From positions 806,001 to 870,000 of the forward strand of contig NZ_SHKK01000001.1 in NCBI RefSeq assembly GCF_004217135.1: 64,000 nt of DNA, given 5' to 3'. Every line of letters starts with the position of its first letter. Within the stretch, counting starts at the first letter, position 1. Shown here one piece after another: positions 8,357-16,850 of this stretch. This stretch comes from Micromonospora violae. Its GTDB lineage: Bacteria; Actinomycetota; Actinomycetes; Mycobacteriales; Micromonosporaceae. The position numbers and the translations under genes are program-made. The notes beneath the pieces are model-generated. The model did not search any database. It was not told the DNA's origin and was given only the letters and a program-made list of their open reading frames with translations.

Positions 8357-9790
8357 TCACCAGTGCCCGCCGCCCGGCGCCTCGATGTGCACCGCCTTCG
8401 TGGCGGTGAACTCGTCCAGCAGCTCCGGGCCGTACCCGAAGCCCTGGCCGCTGGCCCGGCGCGGATGCGCGGCACCGCCCGGCGCGCCCCCGAACACCGC
8501 GTTGACCTTGACCGTGCCCACCGGCAGCTCCCGCCAGGCCCGCTGCGCGTGGCTCATCGACGTGGTCAACACAGTGGCGGCCAGCCCGTACGGGGAGTCC
8601 GCCGCACAGCGCAGCGCCTCGTCGAACGAGTCGACGACCACCACCGGGGCGACCGGCCCGAACGTCTCCTCCCGAACCAGCGGCGTGTCGTGGCGGCAGT
8701 CCGTGACGACGGTGGCCGGGTAGAACGCCCCCGGCCCGTCCGGCACCTCGCCGCCCACCAGGACCCGGGCGCCGTCGGCCACCGCGGCCGCCACCTGCCC
8801 GTGCACGTGGTCCCGGTGCCGCCGGTCGACCAGCGGGCCCAGCTCGGTGCCCGGGTCCCGGCCCGGCCCGACCCGCAGCGCTTCGGCACGTCGTACCAGC
8901 GCGGAAACGAAGTCGTCGGCCACCTCCCGGTGCACGTAGAGCCGCTCCACCGCCACGCAGATCTGCCCGGCGTTGGCGAACGCGCCGAGCGCGGCCTGCT
9001 CCGCCGCCCACTGCGGGTCGACGCCCGCGTCCACGATCAACGGGTCACTGCCGCCGTTCTCCAGGAGCACCTTCGCGCCGGTGCGGGCCGCCGCGGCGGC
9101 GATCGCCCGCCCGGCCGCGGTTGAGCCCACGTGCGCGACCACGTCGACCTCCTGCGCGGCCAGCGCCGCACCGACCTCCGGGCCGCCGGTGAGCAGCGAC
9201 AGCACCCCGGCCGGCAGGGCCTGATCCAGTGCCCGGGCCAGCAGCCACCCCGTCGCCGGTGTCCGTTCGCTCGGCTTGTAGAGCACCACGTTCCCGGTCA
9301 CCAGGGCCGCGCCCAGCAGTCCGCAGGAGACCGCCACCGGGTCGTTCCAGGGGGTGATCGCCGCGACCACCCCGCGCGGCTGTGGGGTCAGGAAGTCCAG
9401 CGCGTCGGTGTCGCCGTTCAGCGTGCGCCCACCGCGCAGCGGCGCCAGCTCCGCATACTGTCGCAGGGTGCCGATCCCCGCCTCGACGCCGCCCCGAGCG
9501 TCCGCCAACGGCTTGCCCATCTCCGCGGTGACAGCCGCCGCCAACTCCTCGGTGACCGCCGCCACCGCGTCCGCGGCCCGGTGCAGCGCGGCCGCCCGTT
9601 CGGCCGGCGCGGTCGCCGCCCACTGGGCCGCCACGTTGCGGGCCGCCTGGGTCGCCTTGCCCACCTCGTCGGCGGTGGCCACCGGCACCGTGCTCACCGG
9701 CGTGTCGTCCGCCGGGTCACGCACGACCAGTTCGCCGCCGTCGCCGCCCGCACCCCACACCCCGCCCACCAGCTGCGCAACCGTGTACAT
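8357..9790 (-). CDS. Aldehyde dehydrogenase family protein
   Basis: 477 aa from ATG 9790. All main ALDH marks are visible: AAITPWNDPVAVSCGLLGAA (cofactor-side Asn), a GSTAAGR Rossmann turn, general-base Glu in LLENGGSDP (usually LELGG), catalytic Cys in FANAGQICVAVERLY, and EETFGPVAPV. It oxidises an aldehyde with NAD(P)+; the physiological substrate is not indicated. It is divergent from the oxidoreductase at 9863, with only 72 bases between them, and the two may be co-regulated. Length is usual for the family. Confidence 0.85.
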   Translation of the reverse strand: MYTVAQLVGGVWGAGGDGGELVVRDPADDTPVSTVPVATADEVGKATQAARNVAAQWAATAPAERAAALHRAADAVAAVTEELAAAVTAEMGKPLADARGGVEAGIGTLRQYAELAPLRGGRTLNGDTDALDFLTPQPRGVVAAITPWNDPVAVSCGLLGAALVTGNVVLYKPSERTPATGWLLARALDQALPAGVLSLLTGGPEVGAALAAQEVDVVAHVGSTAAGRAIAAAAARTGAKVLLENGGSDPLIVDAGVDPQWAAEQAALGAFANAGQICVAVERLYVHREVADDFVSALVRRAEALRVGPGRDPGTELGPLVDRRHRDHVHGQVAAAVADGARVLVGGEVPDGPGAFYPATVVTDCRHDTPLVREETFGPVAPVVVVDSFDEALRCAADSPYGLAATVLTTSMSHAQRAWRELPVGTVKVNAVFGGAPGGAAHPRRASGQGFGYGPELLDEFTATKAVHIEAPGGGHW

Positions 9791-9862
9791 GCGGCGCTGG
9801 ATGCCCCGGCCCCGGCGAGGCAAACACGTTTCGCCCGGTTGCGCGCCGGGTAGGCGGATCCG

Positions 9863-11470
9863 ATGACAACCACCGCCGCGCAGAGCGCGGACGCCGTCAT
9901 CATCGGTGCCGGTCACAACGGCCTGGTGGCGGCGAACCTGCTGGCGGACGCCGGCTGGGACGTGGTGGTGCTGGAGGCGACCGCGGTGCCCGGCGGCGCG
10001 GTCCGCTCCGCCGAGGTCACCGCGCCCGGCTACCTGAGCGACCTCTACAGCTCGTTCTACCCCCTCGGGTACGCCTCACCGGTGCTGGGCGGCCTCGACC
10101 TGGGTCGGCACGGGTTGTCCTGGCGACACGCGCCGGACGTGCTCGCGCACCTGATGCCGGACGGCCGAGCCGCGGTGATCAACCGGGACCCGGACGTCAC
10201 GGCCGCGTCGCTGGAGCAGTTCGCGCCCGGCGACGGCAAGCGGTGGCTCACCGCGTACACCGACTGGCTCGACGTGGCCGAACCGATGCTGGCGACGATC
10301 ACCTCGCCGTTCCCGCCGGTACACGGCGGGCTGGGTCTGCTGCGTCGGTTGCGCGTCGCCGGCGCGCTGCGGCTCGCCCGCCGGCTCGTCGTGCCGGTCC
10401 GCAAACTCGGCGACGAACTCTTCGACGGTCCCGGCGGGCCGGCCCTGCTGGCCGGCTGCGCCCTGCACACCGACCTCTCCCCGGAGGAGGCCGGCTCCGG
10501 GGTGTACGGCTGGTTGTTGGCCATGCTCGGCCAGCAGGTCGGCTGGCCGGTGCCCGACGGCGGCGCGCAGCAGATCACCAACGCGCTGGTGGATCGGCTA
10601 CAGGGGCGCGGCGGGACGATCATCTACGGCGCCCGGGCCGACCGGGTGCTCACCGCCCGGGGTCGGGCGATGGGGGTCCGGACCGTCGGTGGTGCGCTGT
10701 GGCGGGCCCGCCGGGCCGTGCTCGCCGACGTGCCGGCGCCGGCGCTCTACCTCGACCTGGTCGGCGCGGCGGCACTGCCGTCCCGGCTGGTGGAGGACCT
10801 GGCCCACTTCCGGTGGGACGGCTCCACGCTGAAGGTGGACTGGGCGCTCTCCGCGCCGGTGCCGTGGACGAACCGGCAGGTGGCCGGCGCCGGCACCGTG
10901 CACCTCGGCGCGGACCTGAACGGGCTCACCCACTACGCCAGCGAGCTGGCCCGTGGTGAGCTGCCCCGCGACCCGTTCCTGCTGGTCGGGCAGATGTCGG
11001 TGGCCGACCCGAGGCACTCCCCGCCGGGCACCGAGTCGCTCTGGTCGTACACCCATCTGCCGTTCCGGCGGAACTGGCGGGCCGAGGACGTCGCCGGGCA
11101 CGTGCAGCGGATGGAGGACGTGCTGGAGGCGGCCGCCCCGGGTTTCCGGAACCTGATCGTGGGTCGACACGTGGCCGGGCCGGCCGACCTGGAGAAGGGC
11201 AACCCGAGCCTCGTCGGTGGCACGCTCGGCGGCGGGACGGCCGCCGCCTACCAGCAGCTCTTCCTGCGCCCGATCCCGGGCCTGGGCCGGGCGGACACCC
11301 CGGTGGACCGGCTCTTCCTGGCCAGCGCGTCGGCGCACCCCGGCGGCGGGGTGCACGGCGCACCGGGCGCGAACGCGGCCCGCGCGGCGCTGGCCCGCGA
11401 CTGCACGCTAACCGGCCGCGCCTACGCCACAGCCATCACCACCGCAAACAAAGCCATCTACCCCGCCTAG
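9863..11470 (+). CDS. FAD-dependent phytoene-desaturase-like oxidoreductase
   Basis: 535 aa. N-terminal Rossmann FAD motif GAGHNGLVAANLLADAGWDV followed by VLEATAVPGGAVRSAE, and a C-terminal FAD-binding end with ASASAHPGGGVHGAPGANAA. This is the PYROXD2 / CrtI-like amine oxidase superfamily; without neighbours for carotenoid synthesis (no crtB or crtE seen) a carotenoid role is not supported. The divergent aldehyde dehydrogenase hints at a shared catabolic or retinoid-like substrate, but this is inference. Start at ATG 9863; 3' gap up to 11684 holds the palindromic element described below. Confidence 0.8.
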   Translation: MTTTAAQSADAVIIGAGHNGLVAANLLADAGWDVVVLEATAVPGGAVRSAEVTAPGYLSDLYSSFYPLGYASPVLGGLDLGRHGLSWRHAPDVLAHLMPDGRAAVINRDPDVTAASLEQFAPGDGKRWLTAYTDWLDVAEPMLATITSPFPPVHGGLGLLRRLRVAGALRLARRLVVPVRKLGDELFDGPGGPALLAGCALHTDLSPEEAGSGVYGWLLAMLGQQVGWPVPDGGAQQITNALVDRLQGRGGTIIYGARADRVLTARGRAMGVRTVGGALWRARRAVLADVPAPALYLDLVGAAALPSRLVEDLAHFRWDGSTLKVDWALSAPVPWTNRQVAGAGTVHLGADLNGLTHYASELARGELPRDPFLLVGQMSVADPRHSPPGTESLWSYTHLPFRRNWRAEDVAGHVQRMEDVLEAAAPGFRNLIVGRHVAGPADLEKGNPSLVGGTLGGGTAAAYQQLFLRPIPGLGRADTPVDRLFLASASAHPGGGVHGAPGANAARAALARDCTLTGRAYATAITTANKAIYPA

Positions 11471-11548
11471 CCCTGGCATCCGTGCCCCCGGCCCGCCCCT
11501 GGCCCGCCCCTGGCCCCCGGCCCGCCCGCCCCGCGCACCCCCGCCGCC
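11471..11548. repeat. C-rich tandem flank of the palindrome
   Basis: Pyrimidine-rich run with direct repeats of GGCCCGCCCCT and CCCGCCCG-type units between the stop of the oxidoreductase and the palindrome. With the G-tract on the other side it makes a C-rich / palindrome / G-rich arrangement. Confidence 0.5.
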
Positions 11549-11623
11549 GTCGATCATGGAGTTGTGGTGGGTGACAAAGCACTTATCCGGGTGCTAAACG
11601 GGCACCACAACTCCATGATCGAC
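11549..11623. repeat. Palindromic element, copy A (perfect 21-bp arms)
   Basis: Left arm 11549-11569 and right arm 11603-11623 are perfect reverse complements containing CGATCATGGAGTTGTGGTG, separated by 33 nt (11570-11602) that itself holds a small AGCAC/GTGCT stem. It lies between convergent genes (ends at 11470 and 11685). A second copy with the same arm and the same loop length is at 50440-50510 and a diverged one at 35826-35888. It could be a bidirectional terminator, a MITE-like element or a protein-binding repeat. Confidence 0.8.
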
Positions 11624-11690
11624 CGGGGCGTGGGGTGGGGCTTGGGGCTCGGGTGGGGTGGGGTGGGGTGGGGTGGGGCTTGGGTTAGCG
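11624..11690 (+). repeat. G-tract with GGGGT repeats (potential G-quadruplex)
   Basis: Runs of four G spaced by one to three bases, including five consecutive GGGGT-type units, directly after palindrome copy A. The same GGGGTGGGGT pattern follows copy C. Four or more G-runs with short loops could form a G-quadruplex on the + strand. It reaches into the last codons of the gene ending at 11685. Confidence 0.6.
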
Positions 11691-12461
11691 GGTTATGTTG
11701 CGGTGTTTGCTGCGGAGGCGGAAGGGCATCAGGGCGCTCTCGACCTTGGTTGCGGTGGTCATCTTGGAGACACCGTCGCGCCGCTCCTCGAAGCGGATCG
11801 GCACCTCCAGGATGGTGTGCCCCAGCTTGGTGGCGAGGTAGTGCATCTCCACCTGGAAGCTGTAGCCGTTGGACTGCACCCGCTCCAGGTTGATGTCGCG
11901 CAGCGCGTCGGCCCGCCAGATCTTGAAGCCGGCGGTGAGGTCCCGGATCCGTACGCGCAGCAGCGTGTGCACGTAGAGGTTGGCCCAGCCGCTGAGCGCC
12001 CGGCGGTAGAGCGGCCAGTTCTCGTCCAGCTCGCCGCCGGGCACGTACCGGGAACCGATCACCACGCTGGCCTGGGTGGAGAGCAGCGCGCCCAGCATCC
12101 CCGGCAGCGCCTCCGGCGGGTGCGAGAGGTCGGCGTCCATCTGCGCCACGTATTCGGCGCCGCCCTCGATCGCCCGGCTCATCCCGTCCACGTACGCCCG
12201 GCCGAGACCCTCCTTGCCGGCGCGGTGCACGACCTCGACCCGGTCAGGGTTCTCGATGGCCAGCTTGTCCGCCACCTCCCCGGTGCCGTCGGGGGAGTTG
12301 TCGTCGGCCACGAGGATGCGCAGCCCCGGCAGTGGCAGCGCGAGCAGCCGCTCGACCAGCGCCGGCAGGTTGCCCGCCTCGTTGTACGTGGGCACGACGA
12401 CGGTCAGGCGTGCGTCCCCCCACGGCGACGGCAACTGCACCGGCTTGATCATGTCGGTCAT
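11685..12461 (-). CDS. ppm1: Polyprenol-phosphate mannose synthase (GT2)
   Basis: 258 aa. GT2 fold: [36 protein letters not shown], the catalytic-site [17 protein letters not shown] (DAD-L-SH-P is diagnostic for dolichol/polyprenol-phosphate-mannose synthases), and [14 protein letters not shown]. It transfers mannose from GDP-mannose to polyprenyl phosphate, the donor for extracytoplasmic mannosylation of lipoglycans and proteins. No TM helices and no Lnt-like domain, so a separate membrane partner would be expected elsewhere. Start is uncertain: in-frame ATGs at 12461, 12467 and 12485 all lack a clear ribosome site. Confidence 0.85.
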   Translation of the reverse strand: MTDMIKPVQLPSPWGDARLTVVVPTYNEAGNLPALVERLLALPLPGLRILVADDNSPDGTGEVADKLAIENPDRVEVVHRAGKEGLGRAYVDGMSRAIEGGAEYVAQMDADLSHPPEALPGMLGALLSTQASVVIGSRYVPGGELDENWPLYRRALSGWANLYVHTLLRVRIRDLTAGFKIWRADALRDINLERVQSNGYSFQVEMHYLATKLGHTILEVPIRFEERRDGVSKMTTATKVESALMPFRLRSKHRNITR

Positions 12462-12601
12462 CCTCATTTTGCGGACAAGGGTCATGGAAAGGGTATCCAG
12501 TTCCCGCTTTCGCTCCGAGGCAGGCACCCCTCCCGGGCGTTGCGGGCCCGCGCCCTGCGCCGGGTTCGGAGGCAGAAGCCCTGGTGAGGGGCTTGCGCTG
12601 G

Positions 12602-13609
12602 TCAGCGTCGTCGGCGAGCGACCGCGGTGAGGGCGAGCGCCGCGACGGCGAGCGCGACACCGGAGAGGGCCGGCTTGTGTGTGCCGACCCAGAGCGCGGC
12701 GGAACGGTCCCGCGACTGGTCGAGGAAGACGCCCGCGGTGCCCCGGTCCGTGTCCGCGTCCACGGGGTGATCGAGATTGTCCCGCCAGGTCGCCTTGTCG
12801 ATCTCCGTGGCGGTCTGTTGGCTGTCGTAGCCGTCGCGGGCCAGCTTCCGTTCGAGCAGGCCGGGGAAGAGTACGTCGGCCAGCCGGGCCTGCCAGGTCG
12901 GGCCGCCCACGTTCAGCTCCCGGACGCCACGGTCGGCGGCCCAGACGACGGCCCGGGCGGCCAGCTCCGGAGTGAAGATCGGTGGCACCGGCTGCGGATG
13001 CCGGGGCAGCCGGGTGCGGACCCAGCTGAACTGCGGTGTGTTGACGGCGGGCAACTGCACCATGGACAGCTTCACCCCCGGGCAGTCGTGCAGCAGTTCG
13101 GCGCGCAGCGAGTCGTTGAACCCCTGGACGGCGTGCTTGCTCGCGCAGTACGCCGACTGCAGCGGGATGCCCCGGTAGGCCAACGCCGAGCCCACCTGCA
13201 CGATCGTGCCCCGCCCGTGCGCCCGCATGTGGCGCAGCGCGGCGAGGGTGCCGTGCACGGTGCCCAGGTAGGTGACCTCGGTGACCCGCCGGAACTCCCG
13301 CGCCGGAATCTCCCAGGCCGGCGCGAAGACCGACGCCATCGCGTTGTTGATCCACACGTCGACGCCGCCCCAGCGGTGCACCACGTCGTCGGCGGCCTGC
13401 TGCACCGCGCCCGCGTCGGCCACGTCGACCCGGTACCCGCGTACGTCGGTCGCGCCGCGCAGCCGGCACTCCCGCTCGGCGGCGGCCAGACCCGCCTCAC
13501 CCCGGGCCAGCAGCGCCAGCCGGGCGCCACGGGCCGCGTACGCGTGGGCGACGGCCCGGCCGACGCCGGCGCTCGCGCCGGTCACCACCACGGTCGGGGT
13601 CACGGTCAC
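12602..13609 (-). CDS. SDR-family oxidoreductase with C-terminal TM anchor
   Basis: 335 aa, a classical short-chain dehydrogenase: [19 protein letters not shown] (TGxxxGxG), NNA in [10 protein letters not shown], catalytic Ser in [10 protein letters not shown] and Tyr-Lys in [10 protein letters not shown]. It is longer than the ~250-aa norm; residues ~245-300 are an extra charged segment, and the last ~25 residues ([22 protein letters not shown]) form a TM helix with a positive tail, so the enzyme is probably membrane-tethered. The start overlaps the stop of the SRPBCC gene by four bases, so the two are translationally coupled. Substrate unknown. Confidence 0.8.
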   Translation of the reverse strand: MTVTPTVVVTGASAGVGRAVAHAYAARGARLALLARGEAGLAAAERECRLRGATDVRGYRVDVADAGAVQQAADDVVHRWGGVDVWINNAMASVFAPAWEIPAREFRRVTEVTYLGTVHGTLAALRHMRAHGRGTIVQVGSALAYRGIPLQSAYCASKHAVQGFNDSLRAELLHDCPGVKLSMVQLPAVNTPQFSWVRTRLPRHPQPVPPIFTPELAARAVVWAADRGVRELNVGGPTWQARLADVLFPGLLERKLARDGYDSQQTATEIDKATWRDNLDHPVDADTDRGTAGVFLDQSRDRSAALWVGTHKPALSGVALAVAALALTAVARRRR

Positions 13610-14046
13610 CCCTTCTGCCGGGTGGCGATGTCGGAGAGCCGGGCCAGCGTCTCCCGGTTGCGCCGGTGCAACACCAGATCGTTGATTTTGTTGTGGACCC
13701 AGCGCAGCGGTCCGGCGGCGAAGTCCTCCCCGAGGCGGACCCGGGTTGCCCCCTCTCCCACCGGCTCCAGGGTGAAGGCCACGATCGCCTCACCCGCCGG
13801 CCAGAGCCCCGCCTTGAGCACCAGCCGGTGCGGTGGTTCGCAGACCAGCACCGTCGAGGCGTCCTGCAAGGAGAGCGGCCAGGGCCCGGCACGGTGGTGC
13901 AGCTGACTGCCCACCCGGGGCCAGGTGTCGTCCACGTCGCGCATGTGCGCCGTGCCGACCACCCAGTCGCTGTACGTCCAGCCGTCCGCGAGCACGTCGA
14001 ACACCTGCCGCGGGGAGGCGTCGATCACTTTCTCCACAATCGCCAC
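13606..14046 (-). CDS. SRPBCC-family (polyketide cyclase-like) protein
   Basis: 146 aa: VEKVIDASPRQVFDVLADGW at the N-terminus, then a hydrophobic beta sheet and the C-terminal helix. Helix-grip fold proteins bind hydrophobic ligands; members of this subtype often pair with an SDR, as here (four-base overlap with the SDR). First gene of a two-gene unit divergent from the sugar operon. Ligand not predictable. Confidence 0.75.
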   Translation of the reverse strand: MAIVEKVIDASPRQVFDVLADGWTYSDWVVGTAHMRDVDDTWPRVGSQLHHRAGPWPLSLQDASTVLVCEPPHRLVLKAGLWPAGEAIVAFTLEPVGEGATRVRLGEDFAAGPLRWVHNKINDLVLHRRNRETLARLSDIATRQKG

Positions 14047-14247
14047 CGGGATCCGATACCCCCAACGCGGCCGGGGCTAACAGTCGGCGGGGTTAGCTTC
14101 TGCGGGGCGGCGGGTAAGGCCGACGCGGGGCATCGCTGGCGGCGCTGGTCCACCGCCTCGACGACGACGTTTACTCCTCGGGGCGCAGGGAACCCGCCGG
14201 CTGTGCGACAGGACCAGGAGGATCCGTATCAGCGCAGGTCAGCCCAG

Positions 14248-15879
14248 GTGTACGCCGTTGCTGACCGCGCCGGTTCCGGGTCTGTCGCAAGCCCTCGACC
14301 GGTGCTGTACGACGCGGTGCTGCTGGACCGCGACGGCACCCTGATCGAGGACGTTCCGTACAACGGTGACCCGGAGAAGGTGCGGCCGGTGCCGGGCGCC
14401 CGGGCGGCGCTGGACCGGCTGCGTGCGGCCGGGCTGCGGCTCGCGGTCGTCACGAACCAGTCGGGCCTGGCCCGGGGTTACTTCACCGGTGCGCAGATGC
14501 GGGCGGTGCACGCCCGGGTCGAGGAGTTGCTGGGCCGGTTCGACGCGTGGCTGGTCTGCCCGCACGACGACGCCGACGGCTGTGCCTGCCGCAAGCCGGC
14601 CCCCGGTCTGGTGCACGCCGCCGCCCGCGAGCTGGGCACGACCGCGTCCCGGTGCGTGCTGGTGGGCGACATCGGCCGGGACGTCGCCGCCGCGCTGGCC
14701 GCCGGGGCGGCGGGGGTGCTGGTGCCCACCCCGGTGACCCGGCCGGAGGAGATCGCCGCCGCCGGGTGGGTGGCCACCGATCTGCCGGCGGCGGTGGCGG
14801 AGATCCTGCGCCGCCAACAGGCCGTGCAGCCCGCGGTCCCACCCGCCGAACCGGTACGGACGGCGCTGGTGGTCCGCTCGGACTCCGCGGGTGATGTGCT
14901 GGTCACCGGCCCGGCGATCCGCGCGGTCGCGGCCGGAGCGCAGCGGGTGGTACTGCTCTGCGGGCCGCGCGGTCGCGCCGCCGCCGACCTGCTGCCCGGC
15001 GTCGACGAGATCATCGAGCATCCACTGCCGTGGATCGACCCCACGCCGGGGCCGGTCGATCCGGGGGCCATCCGGGGCCTGACCGCCCGGCTGGCCGCCG
15101 TCGGCGCGGACCAGGCGGTGGTGTTCACCTCGTTCCACCAGTCCGCCCTGCCGCTGGCGCTGCTGTTGCGGATGGCCGAGATCGACCGGATCGCGGCCAT
15201 CAGCGACGACTACCCGGGCGCGCTGCTGGACATCCGGCACCGGGTGCCGGTCGGCGTCCCCGAACCCGAACGCGCCCTCTCCCTGGCCGCCGCCGCCGGG
15301 CACCGGCTGCCCGACGGCGACGAACCCGTCCTGCGGCTGCGCCGAGACGCCGTGCCACCGCGCCCGGCCAACCTCGGCGACCCGGGGTACGTGGTGCTGC
15401 ACCCCGGATCGGCCGCGTCGAGCCGGGCCTGCCCGCCCGAGCTGGCGACCCGGATCGCCGGGGCGCTGACCAGGGCCGGGCACCGGGTGCTCGTCACGGG
15501 CGGCGCGGACGAGAGGGCGGTCACCGCCCGGGTCGCGGCGGCCGGCGGCATCGACCTGGGTGGCCGCACCGACCTGGCCGGGCTGGCGGCGATCGTCGCG
15601 GACGCCAGCGCGGTCGTGGTCGGCAACACCGGGCCCGCGCACCTGGCGGCCGCCGCCGGAGTGCCCGTGGTGAGTCTCTTCGCGCCGACCGTCCCCTTCG
15701 GCCAGTGGGGGCCCTACCGGGTGCCCACCGTCCGCCTCGGCGACTCCACCGCGCCCTGCCGGGACACCCGGGCGGCCAGCTGCCCGGTCCCCGGGCACCC
15801 CTGCCTCAGTGACGTCGACCCGGACGAGGTGGTCGACGCGCTGCGGACGTTCGCCGTCAGTGGTGGTGGCGGCCGATGA
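14248..15879 (+). CDS. Fusion: GmhB-type HAD phosphatase + GT9 glycosyltransferase
   Basis: 543 aa if GTG 14248 is used; GTG 14203 and GTG 14302 are alternatives and AGGAGG at 14216-14221 fits none of them well, so the start is uncertain. Residues ~20-190 are a HAD-IIIA phosphatase: LLDRDGTLIEDVPYNGDPEK, VVTNQSGLARG, the zinc loop CPHDDADGCACRKPAPGL and VGDIGRDVAAA. These are the marks of GmhB, which removes a phosphate from heptose 1,7-bisphosphate. Residues ~200-540 are a GT9 (heptosyltransferase-like) domain: VVRSDSAGDVLVTGPAIRA, VVLHPGSAASSRACPPELA, VVVGNTGPAHLAAAAGVPVV. GmhB and GT9 are normally separate proteins. First gene of the operon to 21872. Confidence 0.85.
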   Translation: MYAVADRAGSGSVASPRPVLYDAVLLDRDGTLIEDVPYNGDPEKVRPVPGARAALDRLRAAGLRLAVVTNQSGLARGYFTGAQMRAVHARVEELLGRFDAWLVCPHDDADGCACRKPAPGLVHAAARELGTTASRCVLVGDIGRDVAAALAAGAAGVLVPTPVTRPEEIAAAGWVATDLPAAVAEILRRQQAVQPAVPPAEPVRTALVVRSDSAGDVLVTGPAIRAVAAGAQRVVLLCGPRGRAAADLLPGVDEIIEHPLPWIDPTPGPVDPGAIRGLTARLAAVGADQAVVFTSFHQSALPLALLLRMAEIDRIAAISDDYPGALLDIRHRVPVGVPEPERALSLAAAAGHRLPDGDEPVLRLRRDAVPPRPANLGDPGYVVLHPGSAASSRACPPELATRIAGALTRAGHRVLVTGGADERAVTARVAAAGGIDLGGRTDLAGLAAIVADASAVVVGNTGPAHLAAAAGVPVVSLFAPTVPFGQWGPYRVPTVRLGDSTAPCRDTRAASCPVPGHPCLSDVDPDEVVDALRTFAVSGGGGR

Positions 15880-16850
15880 ACATCCTGCTCTGGCACGTGC
15901 ACGGCTCCTGGACCACGTCGTTCGTGCACGGCAGCCACCGCTATCTGATTCCCACCACACCCGACCGCGGCCCGTACGGCCTCGGCCGGGCCCGCACCTA
16001 CCCGTGGCCGGACAGCGCGGTCGAGGTCACCCCGCAGGAGTTGCCGGACACCGATGTCGACCTGGTCATCCTGCAACGCCCCGAGGAGATCGACCGGGCC
16101 GAGGAGTGGCTGCGCCGTCGGCCCGGCCGCGACGTCCCCGCGATCTACGTCGAACACAACACCCCCAAGGGCGACGTGCCGAACACCCGCCACCCGATGG
16201 CCGATCGCGACGACCTGCTCATCGCCCACGTCACCGGGTTCAACCAGATCTTCTGGGACACCGGCGCCACCCGCACCACGGTGGTCGACCACGGCATCGT
16301 CGCCCCCTCCGCGTCCTACACCGGCGAGCTGGAGCGGCTCGCCGTGGTGATCAACGAGCCGGTACGGCGTGGGCGGGTCACCGGCACCGACCTGCTGCCC
16401 CAGTTCGCCGAGATCGCGCCGCTGGACGTGTTCGGCATGGGCGTCGCCGGCCTGGCCGACCACCTGGGGCTGCCGGCGGACCGGCTCACCAGCCACGACG
16501 ACGTGCCCCAGGACCGGATGCACGCCGAACTGGCCCGGCGGCGGGCGTACCTGCACCTGTGCCGGTGGACCTCTCTCGGGCTCAGCCTCATCGAGGCGAT
16601 GGCGATCGGTATGCCGGTCGTCGCGCTCGCCACCACCGAGGCGGTGATGGCGGTGCCCCCGGAGGCGGGGGCGCTCGCCACCCGGACCGACACCCTGCTC
16701 GACGCCGCCCGCCGGTTCATCGCCGAACCGGCCACCGCGCGTCAGGCCGGAGCGGCGGCGCGAACCGCCGCGTGCGACAGGTACGGCCTCGACCGTTTCC
16801 TCGCTGACTGGGACCGGCTGCTGGAGGAGGAAGTATGCGGATCGCGATGA
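15876..16850 (+). CDS. Glycosyltransferase, GT4-like
   Basis: 324 aa; start ATG overlaps the previous stop by four bases. The N-terminal MNILLWHVHGSWTTSFVHG and the C-terminal half with LHLCRWTSLGLSLIEAMAIGMPVVAL (a GT4-type E-x7-E-like acceptor/donor site: Leu-Ile-Glu-Ala) indicate a GT-B glycosyltransferase. Odd: the N-terminal domain is short and the DXD is absent as expected for GT-B. Part of the heptose-type operon, so its donor may be an activated heptose or another NDP-sugar; not decidable. Confidence 0.7.
   Translation: MNILLWHVHGSWTTSFVHGSHRYLIPTTPDRGPYGLGRARTYPWPDSAVEVTPQELPDTDVDLVILQRPEEIDRAEEWLRRRPGRDVPAIYVEHNTPKGDVPNTRHPMADRDDLLIAHVTGFNQIFWDTGATRTTVVDHGIVAPSASYTGELERLAVVINEPVRRGRVTGTDLLPQFAEIAPLDVFGMGVAGLADHLGLPADRLTSHDDVPQDRMHAELARRRAYLHLCRWTSLGLSLIEAMAIGMPVVALATTEAVMAVPPEAGALATRTDTLLDAARRFIAEPATARQAGAAARTAACDRYGLDRFLADWDRLLEEEVCGSR

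Noticed and set aside
9863..11470. Carotenoid biosynthesis locus
   Set aside because: The phytoene-desaturase-like fold alone is too broad; no crtB, crtE or crtY neighbour.
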